Below are positions 16,301 to 29,100 of a stretch of 64,000 nucleotides of DNA, one piece after another. The position numbers were made by a program, and so were the translations under genes. Source of the stretch: Ascaris suum (taxonomy: Eukaryota; Nematoda; Chromadorea; Rhabditida; Ascarididae); NCBI GenBank assembly GCA_013433145.1, contig CM024188.1, positions 9,538,345 to 9,602,344 of the forward strand. The letters are read 5' to 3'. Under the pieces are notes generated by a model, which did no database searches, had not been told where the DNA came from, and was given only the letters and a program-made list of their open reading frames with translations. Numbering within the stretch: position 1 is the first letter of the stretch; each line of letters opens with the position of its first letter.

Positions 16301-19300
16301 ATCATTCTCAATCCGACTGCAGCCTTGATCATAAAAGACTCACACAGCTCCCTCTAAGAACAGCTGATAAATAGTTCCTTAATATGTAAACTTCTCACCT
16401 TCAACTTATAAGGGAGAACGGATACGCTTTTATGTCTCAAAGGCCATAAATTCCGGAATCAGCACATATATGGATGCTGCAATTTCCGATCTGTTAACTG
16501 GTGGACTAGCCAAGAGACGACAGAATTAAATTGGCCATTTCACATATTCTTTAACCCCTAATGCGGCCCCAATGAGAACCATCGTAGTTGTTTCTTAGCA
16601 GCTTTCTCGTTTTTATGCGCTTTCCACAACTTGTTTTCTAAAAGGGCATTACGATGATGTCATATGTTTGCGCACTAGAGTGACGAATGTTGATGGGTAT
16701 AAACTGTAACAGCATATCACCTAGGGCGTTTTTTAGATTGACTTATCAACTTCGGAAGAAGTTTAACATTCTTCCACGCATTTTGCGCCTGTCAGTTTTT
16801 TTTGCTTCACTCTCGTCGGCTTTTCCTTTCAGAATGGTTGGGTCGCGAAAGATTGAATCTTTTGCAAAAGAATTCTGCAAGGGGATAGGCCGATTAAAAT
16901 ACAGATGTATTATTTTGCATATCGGTCATAAGTTGGTAGCTTATGAAACAGGTCCAAACGAGAGGAATGCAAAACCGCACGTCGTGCCAGGTCCTCTGCC
17001 ATACTTCTCCATTTGTAATGGCATCGTCCCATTTGGTTTATGGTCTTTTGGCAAGCGCAAGTTTGCTTGAGGTTACGTTCGCTATTTCAACTGGCTGGAA
17101 CAATTCGACGCAAGAATAGTGACCTTTAATGTTCAACCGCCCGATCTCTAACCTTCATTCGTCGAATATTCTTAATTTTTCGACTAGAAGCACGCACTTC
17201 AAATTGCTTGGCCTTCATTTGCAAAGCAAGGCTTCCATAATGTGACCGGCGTAAAAAAAAACTTCCAAACTCCTTAGAACATTGGTAAGGCTCCAAATTA
17301 ATCCTGCGCTAACCAGCCATCACAGCAACGGATCGCCACGGAAGTGGTTTTTCACAGATAGGCCCAACAATCTGAGTTTTCTGACTGAGGCTCAAAAACG
17401 TAAACGCATAAGCGTAGCGCAACGTTCGACCGCTAATGATCGGCGGTATACGGCCGTATGAGATATCGAAATTTACTGTCGTCCCTCGAATTGCATACTT
17501 ATTAGCTCTTTTTATATTTGCGCTTGAAAACATTTTAAAGGATGCAAGCATCTACGAATGTCCAACAAAACAGAAAAATGCTAGTCGAATGTAACCATGC
17601 TGGAAGGACTCAGAGCATATGCATCCCGCTCTTTCTCCTCCTTCTGATAAGCGGAACCTCGTAACCGACGCTCAAGAAAATGATTCGATGGAGCCCTAAT
17701 ATGCTCTATAAATGATCAATACAGGTGAGAAAGAAGACTACTGAACGCTTTTGAGATGCTGAAAGTAAAATTCGCCTGAGCATTAATTTTTGTTGTTTCA
17801 TAGGATCAACGACAACTATAGAATGCCTTCACAGGGTTTCAATGATATTAAGAGATTTTAGCATCGAACAAACGCAACGACGAAAACATTTGCTCGAAAT
17901 CTCTTGAACGAACTAGTGACCTCAGTGAGGAACACTTTCTCGCGCACGTGCAAAGGAAGAGGGCTGCAAGATTGCATGCGGGAAATCAGGTTCGAATTTT
18001 AAAATTTCTTCAAAAACTTCAAATGCAAATTAAGAGCAAACTGAAGCACCTATCTAAGTGATATTGTAATTGATGAAATGAGCACTAATTATTTTACAGA
18101 GTCTAGACGACGGTTTACAGATTTCTCCTCGCCTAAAAGCAAATAGCGAATGCAATTTTATGAACGTTCGGGTTAAGCATGCAGTCAATAAAACCAATTC
18201 CGATCCGGTTCAGACTTCAGAACTATTGATAGCGTGTTGCAATTCGTTCACTGGAGCTTTGCTAAGTGCATTTCCAGAAGGTTTTAAACGATCCGAACTT
18301 ATGCAAATAAAAGATGAACGTCATCATAACACATTTCAGCGCAGTTTAATACGGGTTTCATTATCGCAAAAGAGACCGACAATGTGCCAAACACTAACGT
18401 CATCTATTACGCTTTTCAAAGCAATTCCTTTGAATGCTGATTCTCAAACATAGGTTTTGCTGCGTTGCTATGAAACTGTTTGCTTCACCACATTCATGAC
18501 CAGTCCATAAATGACTGGGCCTATAGCAAGTATTAGACCTAACAAACAAATGTGTTGTACTTTTAGCACAGTCTACTGCTATCCAGTATTTCCATGCATC
18601 GTAAATAACAAGTGTTGCAAATGGACTCAGGCCGACTAACTTTATTTTCAAAACAGCAACGCCAGCGAGCGGAAGCTGCTGAAGCAAAAATTTTCGAATG
18701 TGTAAAGACAATCACTGACAAGGCTATAGACTGCGCTGGTGCCCAGCACTTGAGACATTTACCTGTATATTGCCTGTTATCCGCTAGAAGGTGATGTCAT
18801 ACTTACGCCACCCTATTGAAGCTAAAATGTACAAAGATTTCTTATGGTTAAGATTTTTGGCTACAGTAGAGAAATCTGGTCGGATTATGTCACACTGCGA
18901 CCGCTTTGAGATTCTTGTTTCTACAACATGTAAGTCGCGTTAGTCGCTGTTTTGAAAATTTGGTCGTCCGAGTCGCATCTTTGAAAGAATCCATCTTTTC
19001 ATTAAGCATTAGGCTTGGCAGACTTTGAGCCCATGGCTTACAGGTATTTGGAGGAAACAAGCTGGAACTTTACGAGGAAGAGTCAAGGTCGATTCGACAT
19101 GCTCTAAGACCCGCATTCGCGGTTCTTCTCATCCTGTTACTCTGCATTCTCCTGGGTGCTGTCTTCTTGCACCTCATTGTCTATCCAACGAACTGTCTCA
19201 TCACAGATATTTTTGCGAACTTCTTCTACATAACGACAACAAGTCGGTTTCCCCAGCAGCTTAAATCGTCCTGCAACACACTGATCTCACAAAGCATCTA

Positions 19301-20468
19301 AATCGCGAACTGAATAGTCCATCGTTCATTACTTAGCATCAAAATGAACCTGGCCCGGGGTACCAACAAAAAACTACGCTTTCCTGCTTTTCTCCAGTCA
19401 GACACCAACTGATTCAACCACCAAATGGTCCAAGATGGCAATGAAGAATCGCGCAAATCTATGGCTAAGGCTAGAAGTAAACTAGTAGCCAAAATCAGGC
19501 GGCCGATTTCGTTCGCTTTGTCGAATTTGACGGAGTGCTACCACCTGGAGTATTTGGAGGCACATTTTGGGAACACGATTGCTTCGGTCTAGGAAATAAA
19601 AAGAAGATTTCAAACAATAATTTCTTTAAAATGCACTGAATGGAGGAATTTAGTTGACTCAAATGAAATGAGTCCCTACAACCAATGGAAAAATATTTCT
19701 CTTAAGCCACAGCTTCAGATAGGAGAGAGAAATCTCCAGGTTCCATTTTTGTCAGCCACATCCAAGCGAAGCTAGAACGCGGAATCCATTATCGCAATGG
19801 TAGAAAGCGGAAAAACTTCTATCACTGTTGTTCGGTGTTCAACTGCAGCCATTTTAACATAGCTCCACGGTTATAATCAGAGAGTGATTGAAAAGGAACC
19901 GCCACAACCTCAAAAATCTAAGCCATATGGAGTGAGAGGTTTGCTATTCGACGTACGCTTTTAAAATTTTTAACACAAAGTCCTTATAAAAGACAATGAT
20001 TTTTAGACAGTGATCATATCTCACTTCTCATGCCAAATAGCAGTTTGCTCCGTCATCACATTTTCGTTCAGGTTCGCCGAAATGGACATACCTCAACAAT
20101 CCAAGCATCTGGCAGCTGTTGTTCTTATACGCTAATCTTTTCGTTGGTTCCGTTCTGGTATGCGCTACGAATGTAGGCATCGGCAGTGCATTTTTCAGCT
20201 ACCTGTACGACTTTGTTTCCATGCCTTCAGTGAACAGACACCTCGAACGCGAGAACTGCATTGCTATCTCAAATCAACACAACGCATCTCCAGGAAGATG
20301 TAGTCATGGAAATATGCCTCGAAAAGTTCCCTGTGCCGTTCCAGTTACGCGAAGCCCTCACTCCACTGATTATTTACGGAATGGATCAGACAGCAGGCGG
20401 ACGGTGCTCGAGTGGCGAGCTGCAGCTGTTTTCACTTGTTCGCAACGCCCGACCACGCACGGCTGCTA
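13343..20468 (+). CDS. candidate multi-pass membrane protein, two-pore-channel-like exons
   Basis: Several plus-strand frames look like exons of one membrane protein. Exon A (13343 to about 13560, acceptor CTATTGCAG) has helix WLTICILVLVASGVVLVGI followed by an extracellular-type stretch. Exon B (14534-14706, acceptor GATTTGCAG) ends SLLMSFAIANTLGLF. Exon C (15279-15407) has AYVLLGSTAFLLIVSLL. Exon D (19054 or 19044 to 19242) has AVLLILLLCILLGAVFL then ANFFYITTT. Exon E (20072 to about 20229, acceptor TTCGTTCAG) has IWQLLFLYANLFVGSVLVCA. C-D-E join in phase (1+2 each time); A-B-C do not join cleanly. The order helix, loop, helix, helix, loop, helix resembles two-pore potassium channels, but neither GYG/GFG filter is present. 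An adjoining exon-like frame lies at 15178-15278. Family assignment is speculative; the membrane exons themselves are more secure. Confidence 0.4.
15065..15078 (+). repeat. poly-G run
   Basis: About 13 consecutive G follow TTTCAG. It is one of several long G or C homopolymers in the window (others near 29223, 36366, 38780, 55080 and 55716). It is likely length-variable and error-prone in assembly. Confidence 0.85.
15408..19033. other. presumed long intron of the membrane-protein candidate
   Basis: No family recognised. A 127-codon open frame at 16687-17070 lacks motifs and splice support. If exons C and D belong to one gene this is a 3.6-kb intron, comparable to those in the lectin and rab-10 genes. 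Confidence 0.35.
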
Positions 20469-23400
20469 GGCTACAACGGATGCACAGAAAGGCAGCGTCA
20501 AGGTTAGAAAGAAGAACCCGGAAAGTTGCTGCAATTGGCAGGGAAGGTGTTTTACACATATATATGACTCTCTTCAGCCAGTTTACCTGAATCTAAGCCT
20601 ATAAAGCGATCCACACATGTTTGACATATATGTCTCACTCTATGCAAACGTCTCACCTGAATCTAACCTGAGTTTATCTAAACCAAGCGCAAACTCAACG
20701 CTGGTTTCGAGCTGAGAACATTTCTTGGAGTGCATGCATTTCAGATGAGTACTGTTGAGTGAGTTTTCACCGAGTGGCATTGTCTCGAGGGAATTTGCGC
20801 ATGTTGTTGATGTTGAGCTATTCAATACAGATGGCTGATATACGTTGTGCGAAGAGACTCGTTAAAACAAGGCAGAGACACACTGCGAGGAGCGCATAAA
20901 AATCCTCGTTGGCTGTAGTGCGAGAATTTCGTGCTTATGAGGACAGGAAAATTTTAAATATGCGTATCCAGCAAATGTTATGTAAGGGAGTATTCCGTAC
21001 ACAGTTTGTGCCGCCAAACATAAACTGTGAGTTTCTGTGCGAAAGGCGAAAAGCTTGCAAAGTTCTGTTGCTTAACTGAAATAGTATTTCTACAGCAACT
21101 TTTGACTGGTGCCGAGCACTTTAATGCAAGAAAGTAACACATGCAGACAGCAACAGAACATGCAGCTTACTTGGCGGTCTCCGTCCTTTGATTCCTATCC
21201 AACTGGCATTTCCGTCTTTACATGCTCCAATGCAGCAAGCAAACAAGCGTTCATCCTTAGAAAAATTATAAGCAATAGTCGTTCTCGTGACTGCTTAGAG
21301 ACGACTGCTTTGACCTTGTTCTAAACTGAAAAAAAAAAAACTTTTTAAGCATGTGGAATAGGGGACCGTATTTTTCAGAGGAATCAAATGTCCTATCATT
21401 TCGTGCAGAGTGTCCTCTTCCTCAGTTAGAGCTTAACTTCTAAAGCGCATTTCCTCAATGAATTTCTGCAATGTGCTTTGATTTTAGCAGATTATGGGTT
21501 AGGAAGAAAGAATGATGTGATAACGCTGACAACTTTTATGGATCTACCTGTGCAAAGTTGAAGCCTTCTTAAAGGTCGTGTAGGGCAAAATGCCATTTCT
21601 CGACCAAACTTTGATCTAAACTGAATTTATTCGCATAACACATACATTACAATTATAAATGCTCAAAACCACATAACTGTGTTTATTTTTTAGGAAAGCT
21701 GCAAAATCAAAGAGAATATCACAGCAAAAGTATATCAGCAAAAGAGGATTGGGAGCACGCGCATGACAGCTCAGAACTACTGAAACAAAACACGATCAGT
21801 ATAATAAATAAAAACATGATGACTAAAGAAAAACGATGTGAATTGAGAACGACTGACGGCGAACATAGCGTCAGGGTGTTGCTAGTGCTGACGTTTCCAC
21901 CTTATCGAGCTAACGATGGCATCAAAGGAGCAGACAGGATGTTCCAAACAGCAACATTTCTCTTTATAAACCGACTAAGAAAGGTTCGGGACCGCACGCT
22001 GGTGAAATTTTTGTGAAGATTGAGAGGTTTTGGCATTTGAGGGAGTAGCTATTCGATAGCAACATCACAGTGACCGGTCCACAGATTAAGCATAGTCCTT
22101 CGCTTTTATTGCTCTTTGTTTTAAAGATTAAGCTTTAGTCGCCTTAATTCAAGAAGACAAGTTTTGAAGCTTCTCAGTCTGCCTTCATACGTGACGCTTT
22201 GAAAGCTACAGCCTAGCAGCTGAGGTTGAGGATCTCTGTTTCAGTGAATTCGTTACCTCTGCAAAAAACATTGAAAGTTTCGAAGCCGCATACATATGTT
22301 TTTTTAGAGCTACTGTTCAGTAGAGGTCGCTGGGTTTTGAAGCATTTCAACATATGAATATAAGACTGCGGATAGACGGCTGCCGTTGTGAATCGCGGGT
22401 TCCCCTGTCCCAGCTCTGCACACTATAAAATACCTACCTGGATAAGAGAGCACAGAGGAAGAGTTCGGGAGGCGAGAAGCAGGACGACGCCCACGTCTAA
22501 CTCCCCGTTATACGCTCAACCAATCCTCAAGGCGATAAAGCTGTCTGGACGGCCAGCCGAGAGTGGTGGGAAGGTTTTTGGTGGGACGGAGGTACCAAGA
22601 TGTACGGTTGAAGGAAGAAAGTGAGGTCCGTCGGACAAGAACTTCAGGCGGGGACTCCGACGGAAGACTCAGGAAGAAGTTTGGGGGCTGGAGAATTACA
22701 CCATGACGGAGTCCCCGGTAGACCTCATAATCTATCACAAAAAACCAAATATGCGCGATGTGCATCCATTCCTGACCGAACTAACTGAATGAACGTATAC
22801 TCTAAAGGATTCTTTTACAGAGTGTTTTACGGCAACGCCGGCAAGAAAGCGCCTCCACGGGCAGAATTTTTGGGTATTTCAGTGTGTGGGACTTTGAAGC
22901 TCGCGTGGTGCCAGTAGCTGATGTCAATTCCGCTAAAGGTTATGCCTATGCTATGCCGTTTTGATGGCCATTGCTATGCTAAAACACAAGCAGATAAGCG
23001 GATTAGAAACGTAAACGGTGCGATGCGCGAAACATTGATTGAGCGACAACTGATCTCTAGCCATCGCACAGTAGGGAACACTTGAACATTTGAAGTTCGC
23101 GAACCTCAGTCACAGAATTTGAGTTCACATGTGCCATGGAAGTGAAGCGGCCCTGAGAAAACTACGAGATACAAAGCTGGATGTTCACGTGGCGCTTCAA
23201 ACCTCGTCTCCAGCGCTTGTCCTCGCTGGCTTCGGACTTAATAACAGTTAAAGCGGACAAACCCAAAATCTTCGACCCGGACATCGCAGTTCGGATTTTT
23301 TGGCCGCCAGAGGTTACCTGTCATTATTTCGAACAATAACGGTCGCTAGCGTACTGCCCTGCCAGAATTGGCCTCGTAAACACTACTTTGTAAAGGTGTG

Positions 23401-26120
23401 CAGAAATGGTTTCTTCCACCGCATCTACAGTTCAGTTCGTGTCTTTGAAACCGTCAATGACCACAGGCATGGGAATTCCCCGTAGCTGCGTAATACCTAT
23501 GATGAAAGCACAGGAGTACTTTCAGACAAGCATAAACACACTGTGTTGCACCTCGAAAAATAGCCAACCACCGTACCCTCAAAAGTACCACTTTGCACTT
23601 TCATACATGCACTTCTTCAAACAAAAGTGCCTTTCCAAGAGCGAGCCAGTTCCCACGTACGAAGCTGCCTGCGCATCTGCTACTTCCAGCGGTTTGCCCG
23701 AAACCCTCCCCTTCATAAGTTTCTTTGTAAGCCTACGCCATCAATCTTTTTTGCACTTTGGCGCTTATCTTGCATTAAGGTACTTCGCCACCCTCGGTCC
23801 GAACCCCCTGAAAATTTCGTTCTCCTTCTTGAGTTCCCATGCGGTCTCTGTTCCAACTAACCGAGGGACAATGAGTGATATACCACGAGTCCTCCTGCAG
23901 CCACTCTGTTATTGCATTCCAAAAAACTGATGGATAACGCTGTGAACGCACTAAAGCACCTTGCCTGTAGCACCAGCTGGAGGCGATGTGCGGCAATACC
24001 GGAAAAAGAATAACTAATTAAAAACTTCACTTCTTACGATAGCGACACTTGTAAAGACGAGAAAAATACACGAATGAATAACATGAAACGGTCAGAAAAA
24101 AAAAAAGCTCGACGTCGAAAAATGCGCACCGCCGATTACAAGCCAACAGATGCTCGCGCGAGCCAGAAGAAAACGATAACTTAGCATCTGCGTCGCGGCT
24201 ATTCGCCCACTGACAAAGGCATCCATAAAACTCGAAACTCATGAATTTCGTCCTCCAGTTCCATTATTTGACACAGCACCGGTAAGACTAGTGTGTCGAT
24301 GAGTACACTAGAGTACGGAATAAACGAAAACTGCCTATATCAAAGGACAACATGCCGCGTTCATAAATGAAAGGATAAGACTAGAAGAATAAAATTGTGC
24401 AACTTGCGGTTTCAATCACGGTTTTTTCTCAGCAAAATTTTTGCGACCGCTCAAATGAAAGCACGAAAAGATATAAACCGCAGCACCACAGTTATTAGCA
24501 AAATCAAAGAGCAAACAGCGTCCCCCTCACTACATATGCGCAGATGTGTCCAACGTGACAAGATGCAGTTTAATTAAGGTAAGAAGGAATATGTTACGAA
24601 AAAAGGATAGATGCGCGAACGACGCCACATCAATGTAATCTCAGGTGCGAACATCACGAGCATGCTTTCTTGTGGCCATACTTTACAGCAAGTAAACGAA
24701 CTAAATGACAGCACACTACAACCTGCATAATACATCGTCTTTCCTTTTGCATTATGAGGACAATAATCTCATAACCAAAATCCTTTCACATCCTATCCTT
24801 TTCATATGTGCATGTAGAAGATGAAATGAAAAGGAGGATGCTTTGCCGTTGCATGAAGGGGAGCTTCACTTTAACTGCTAGGTCCCATAACGAATGTCCC
24901 CTTACGGTGTCACCTGGCAAAGATGTCCGCGGCGCGAATGTCCGGCACTCATCATAATCGAGCACATGACCGAAAACAAAGAGCAAAACATTACATGCGG
25001 GGCCTAAAAAACCCCAATCATGAACATAAAACGCTCCTCCCTTTGCAAAGCACTATTCAAAATGATGATGAAAGGGAAGAAGAAGGAGGGTGACGACGGG
25101 ATGAACGTGCGAGGGGAGCCAAAATGCTGCTGCATAGGCGAAGGGATAAAATGAAATGCACGCGCAGCGGTAAAAAAAAACTCTTTGAGCGCGAAAAGTG
25201 ATTAAGCAGACTAAAACACAAAAACTGACAACCGAATTGACGATCAACAGCAACGTCGAAATAAAACGCAGAACAAAGAAGACGTCTCTTTTTGCATTGC
25301 ACCAAACTCAAGAACAATTCAGCCGCAACACCTTTGTGAAAGCACGTAACGCAACGAGACAACTCGAGGACGCTCTTATGAAGTGCCTTCCACCTCTTAT
25401 CCAGTAAATGCAGCCTACTTCATGCAAACACCGTCCACCTTTCTGCACGTTACGACAGTCGGTTAAAACAAACGTACCTTGCATGCACCTATAAATCAAC
25501 CAATTTTTAGCCTTCTTTTAACCACCAATCACCACAACAAGCGGCTCTGAAAAACAAAACAAACTATCACAATCTGAGACAGCACATTTTCAGTCACAAG
25601 TTATTCTTGGTTCCGTTTTCAGGGAATACGACCCGTCACACTTGTTCTCACGAAGTTAATACGCACTAGCTCATTTCCCAGTCGCACCGCTCTCACCTCC
25701 TGAAGCAAAGCACTACAATTTGCAGAGACGAGCGGCTATCCAAACACGAAAATAACTTAAAATAGCTGCAGGCTGGCAAAGTACTTCTTTATCACCTCGG
25801 GTACTCGTACCTCTCACAACACTGCCCCCAAGCACCCCGTTTCCACTCCCATCTTTCGCATCGCCATCCCTTTTTACAAGTTTACGGCCTCATATCCACA
25901 ATAGTGAGTCACAGATTCGAGTTCGAAAATCTTCTCAGCAAAACTCCGAAGAAAAGCAGTGTACTGCTTTCATACAGCTGCCTCCAGTATGCCAACAATA
26001 AAGCCTATGTGATCAGCTGCAGTGCTTCAAGTTTCTCTTACAACCACTTCATAAGCAATAAAATTCAAAGCATTGATAAAACAGAAGGAAATCTCTTTTT
26101 TTTTGCGAGTGACGTTGAGT
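20469..26120. other. gene-poor interval left of rab-10
   Basis: No protein family recognised. A 109-codon frame at 20261-20590 could be a basic cytoplasmic-tail exon of the membrane candidate, but no splice chain supports it. A G/C-richer block at 22390-22740 contains a short perfect inverted repeat. A 174-codon frame at 23406-23930 has no recognisable motif. The last few kilobases are the likely 3' flank of rab-10. Confidence 0.4.
22649..22717. other. perfect 11-bp inverted repeat (hairpin) in G/C-rich block
   Basis: CGGGGACTCCG at 22649-22659 is matched exactly by CGGAGTCCCCG at 22707-22717, with a 47-base loop. The surrounding 300 bases are richer in G and C than the flanks. This may be structured RNA or a repeat end; no function is claimed. 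Confidence 0.5.
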
Positions 26121-29100
26121 TCAGCAGCATCCCACCCTTCCCGTTGAAGCGCCCGAATCGACCGGCCGGATTGTCGGCTGCTTTGCATTCTCTTCCTTGT
26201 TCGGCATCTAAACAACAACGTAGATCATCAACGCGATGGGCACAACAGCGATTGTGTTCAAGATGTCAAAAATAATGAAGCAACTGTAGAATGAGGATGG
26301 ACAACACTTTGAGAACTGAGAGCATTTCATTGACAATATCACCTTTCTAGCAAGAGTTTTTCTTAAGTTCATCAAAATGTACACCCAAGAAAAAATTCTC
26401 GCCATTCACTAGTCACAGCTTACCACTAGGAAAAAGAACGCTATCAAGTCGCAACGAACAAAAGAGCGGTAAATATCAAAAGTGATGCGATCTTAAGTAC
26501 TCCCAGCAGTACTTGTGCAACGTCGACAATTTGTTGATGAATAACCATTTTAAAGGAAGGGCCAAGCGAAGGTAGTTTGTGGCCATCTTAGCATCAAACA
26601 AGACGTCACTGCATTTCTGTAGAATAACAAAATCAAAAACTTCCTCAATGATCTCATGATCGCGAGTTATGGTCACTTGGAAATCATTTCATGCCAATCA
26701 AAAGCAGCACGTGTGAACGAAAAAATTGAACGGAAAGGGAAGGGCGATGACGGTGACTGTAATCATGTCTACGAAATAATGCTTGTGGTAGCGCAAAATA
26801 GAATGTTGAAAGTTGGAAGCCTTTCATTTTATCTAACAACTTCCTCAAAATTAGGTGTCCGGTAAGAAAAATACATTAAAGAGGTGACTTCCTGATGCAT
26901 TACTCTAACTTCCTATCCCCTCTTTCAACTCGATATCGAGTCATCCGGGTCGAAAAACTACCTCTTGAAGATAGAAGAGCAACACAGGTTTTGAAGCACA
27001 AATTGGTTAGTGCTCACAATATAAAAGCAATTTTCCCAACACCTGGCTTATTCGTTACTTCGTAAAAGATGTCAGGAAGCACTGAAAATTGAACTCCATA
27101 AGACGTACTACACATGAAAAATACTCAGCAATATTTATTCAATTATGAAAAACCTGCGTACCTTATCAAGAATGGCTTCAGCGAGATCGTAAAAAGCCTT
27201 GTCGATCTGGATATTCGCCTTAGCTGACGTTTCCAAAAATCTGATTCCATGATCGTTTGCAATTTTCTCGCCGCGTTCACGAGACACCACTCTCCGGTCG
27301 GCCATGTCGCACTTGTTTCCCAATAGCATCTTCTCAACGTCTTCTGATGCGTGCTGAAAGCTATCATTAGCCATCTTTTGAGTAGACATCCAAACTAAGT
27401 TGCTCCCACTGAATCGCATTTTTCCAAAAACAAAATGTGTCTACATCAATCGAACATTCATTTAAGAATTAAACTCACAAATTATGTCAAAGTGATCACT
27501 GAAGCTATTTGGGATGAAGTAAAGAAATGACAAAGGAATGTACATCAAAACAAACACTCATTCGCTTCGTTATGCCACACAACGCTAAGGAATAACATCA
27601 ATAAAGTGTTAACAACTAGTGGAGAGGATGCTTCACTAAGAACAATACCAAACGCGCTTTCTCACTCATACACGTTCAGAATAACATATGAAAGAATGAG
27701 GAATGTACCAGATGAGATGGCACGAGATGTGCTTTTTGTTTTTCCAATCATGCAGCTCACCAATTTCATGATCTACCAGCAACTGGTGAAATATGCGCAG
27801 TTATGCATTGTTATTTCAAGTCCATTTCAAGGCTGAATTCATTGCCATCAAAATACGACTGCTCTTATGCGGTTTGCGAGCTGACAAGTGCAAAAAATAC
27901 GACAAGATTTTACGCATATCATCTATAAACTTGTAAATCCCGCAATTTTATTATATGCAATCATTTTAAGGAGTAGGTTATACACATCGATTTCATGGAC
28001 TTGCTGGTGGCCGCATTAGTGCATAATGCGGGCACCACCAGAGTGAAATATTGTTTCCGAAACGTCGCCAAAATTGTCTCAGATCGGGTGTAAATTAGAA
28101 GCCTATTCGGCATGGGAGAAGAACGTCGTAGGCATATACGATACTTTGTGCGTCTTGATCCATTTCACACAATCAACACAGCGTCCCAGCTCTGAGGGGA
28201 CGCCTTCCTAACCGCTTTCACGTCGTCTCCCTTCATGTGAATACTAGGGTTACATCGAAAAGGTATTTTTGAAAAGCAAAACCGCCCCTGCAAAAACCAT
28301 CGAGACGAAAACCGGGGCGACGGCCATGCAAAAATTCCAACAGATGCTTGTATGCACAGTCTTGGCCTGGAAAACGCGCGAAAGAACTCGAAGCACATTG
28401 GGATTCCGGGAACGGAATCAATCCATTATTTTTCGTAAGGAAGGGCATTAAGCAACTTTTCTCGTGCAATAGTGGCTTTAGATATATTCGCATACAGGTT
28501 TCCACTCGTTTCCAAGTCCTTTTTTAGTGAGACTTCCAGGAACAAATGGAAGGGCAGGGAGATTTGCGCCATGGACGCACTGACAGCAGATGTTGGGAGG
28601 CTAACAGCAGATACTGGGAGGACATCATGAGAAGTAAGGAAGAGGGAGCAGTCACCTAATACGATCAATAACAACACATACTTATAAACGCCAGCGGCAC
28701 TAAACATTCATGCCTACAGCTTACTAGCAGTAGCCCACATCCAATACTGCATATCACCACTATCAGTACTACCTGCTACTACGGTTACCAGAATAACTCA
28801 CTAATACGCCTTGTGCCGCTCACCAATATTCACAATTGTACTACTTACTATTATTACTTTCGTTATCACCACTGCCTGCAACCACTCAGAAACCCTTTAG
28901 CTACTACTGCTAACTGGACTATCTTTAACGCTACTTAGTGGCGTCATTAACGCCAGATCATTCGCCTATAGCTAATCAAATTCCTCACAACTGCAGCTAA
29001 CACAACCCGTTACTAACAAGACGTTTATTTACTGCAACTGGTTCCAAAATAATAAGCAATGCTAACATAAGGCAGTAGAAAACGGCACTAACGCCAGTTT

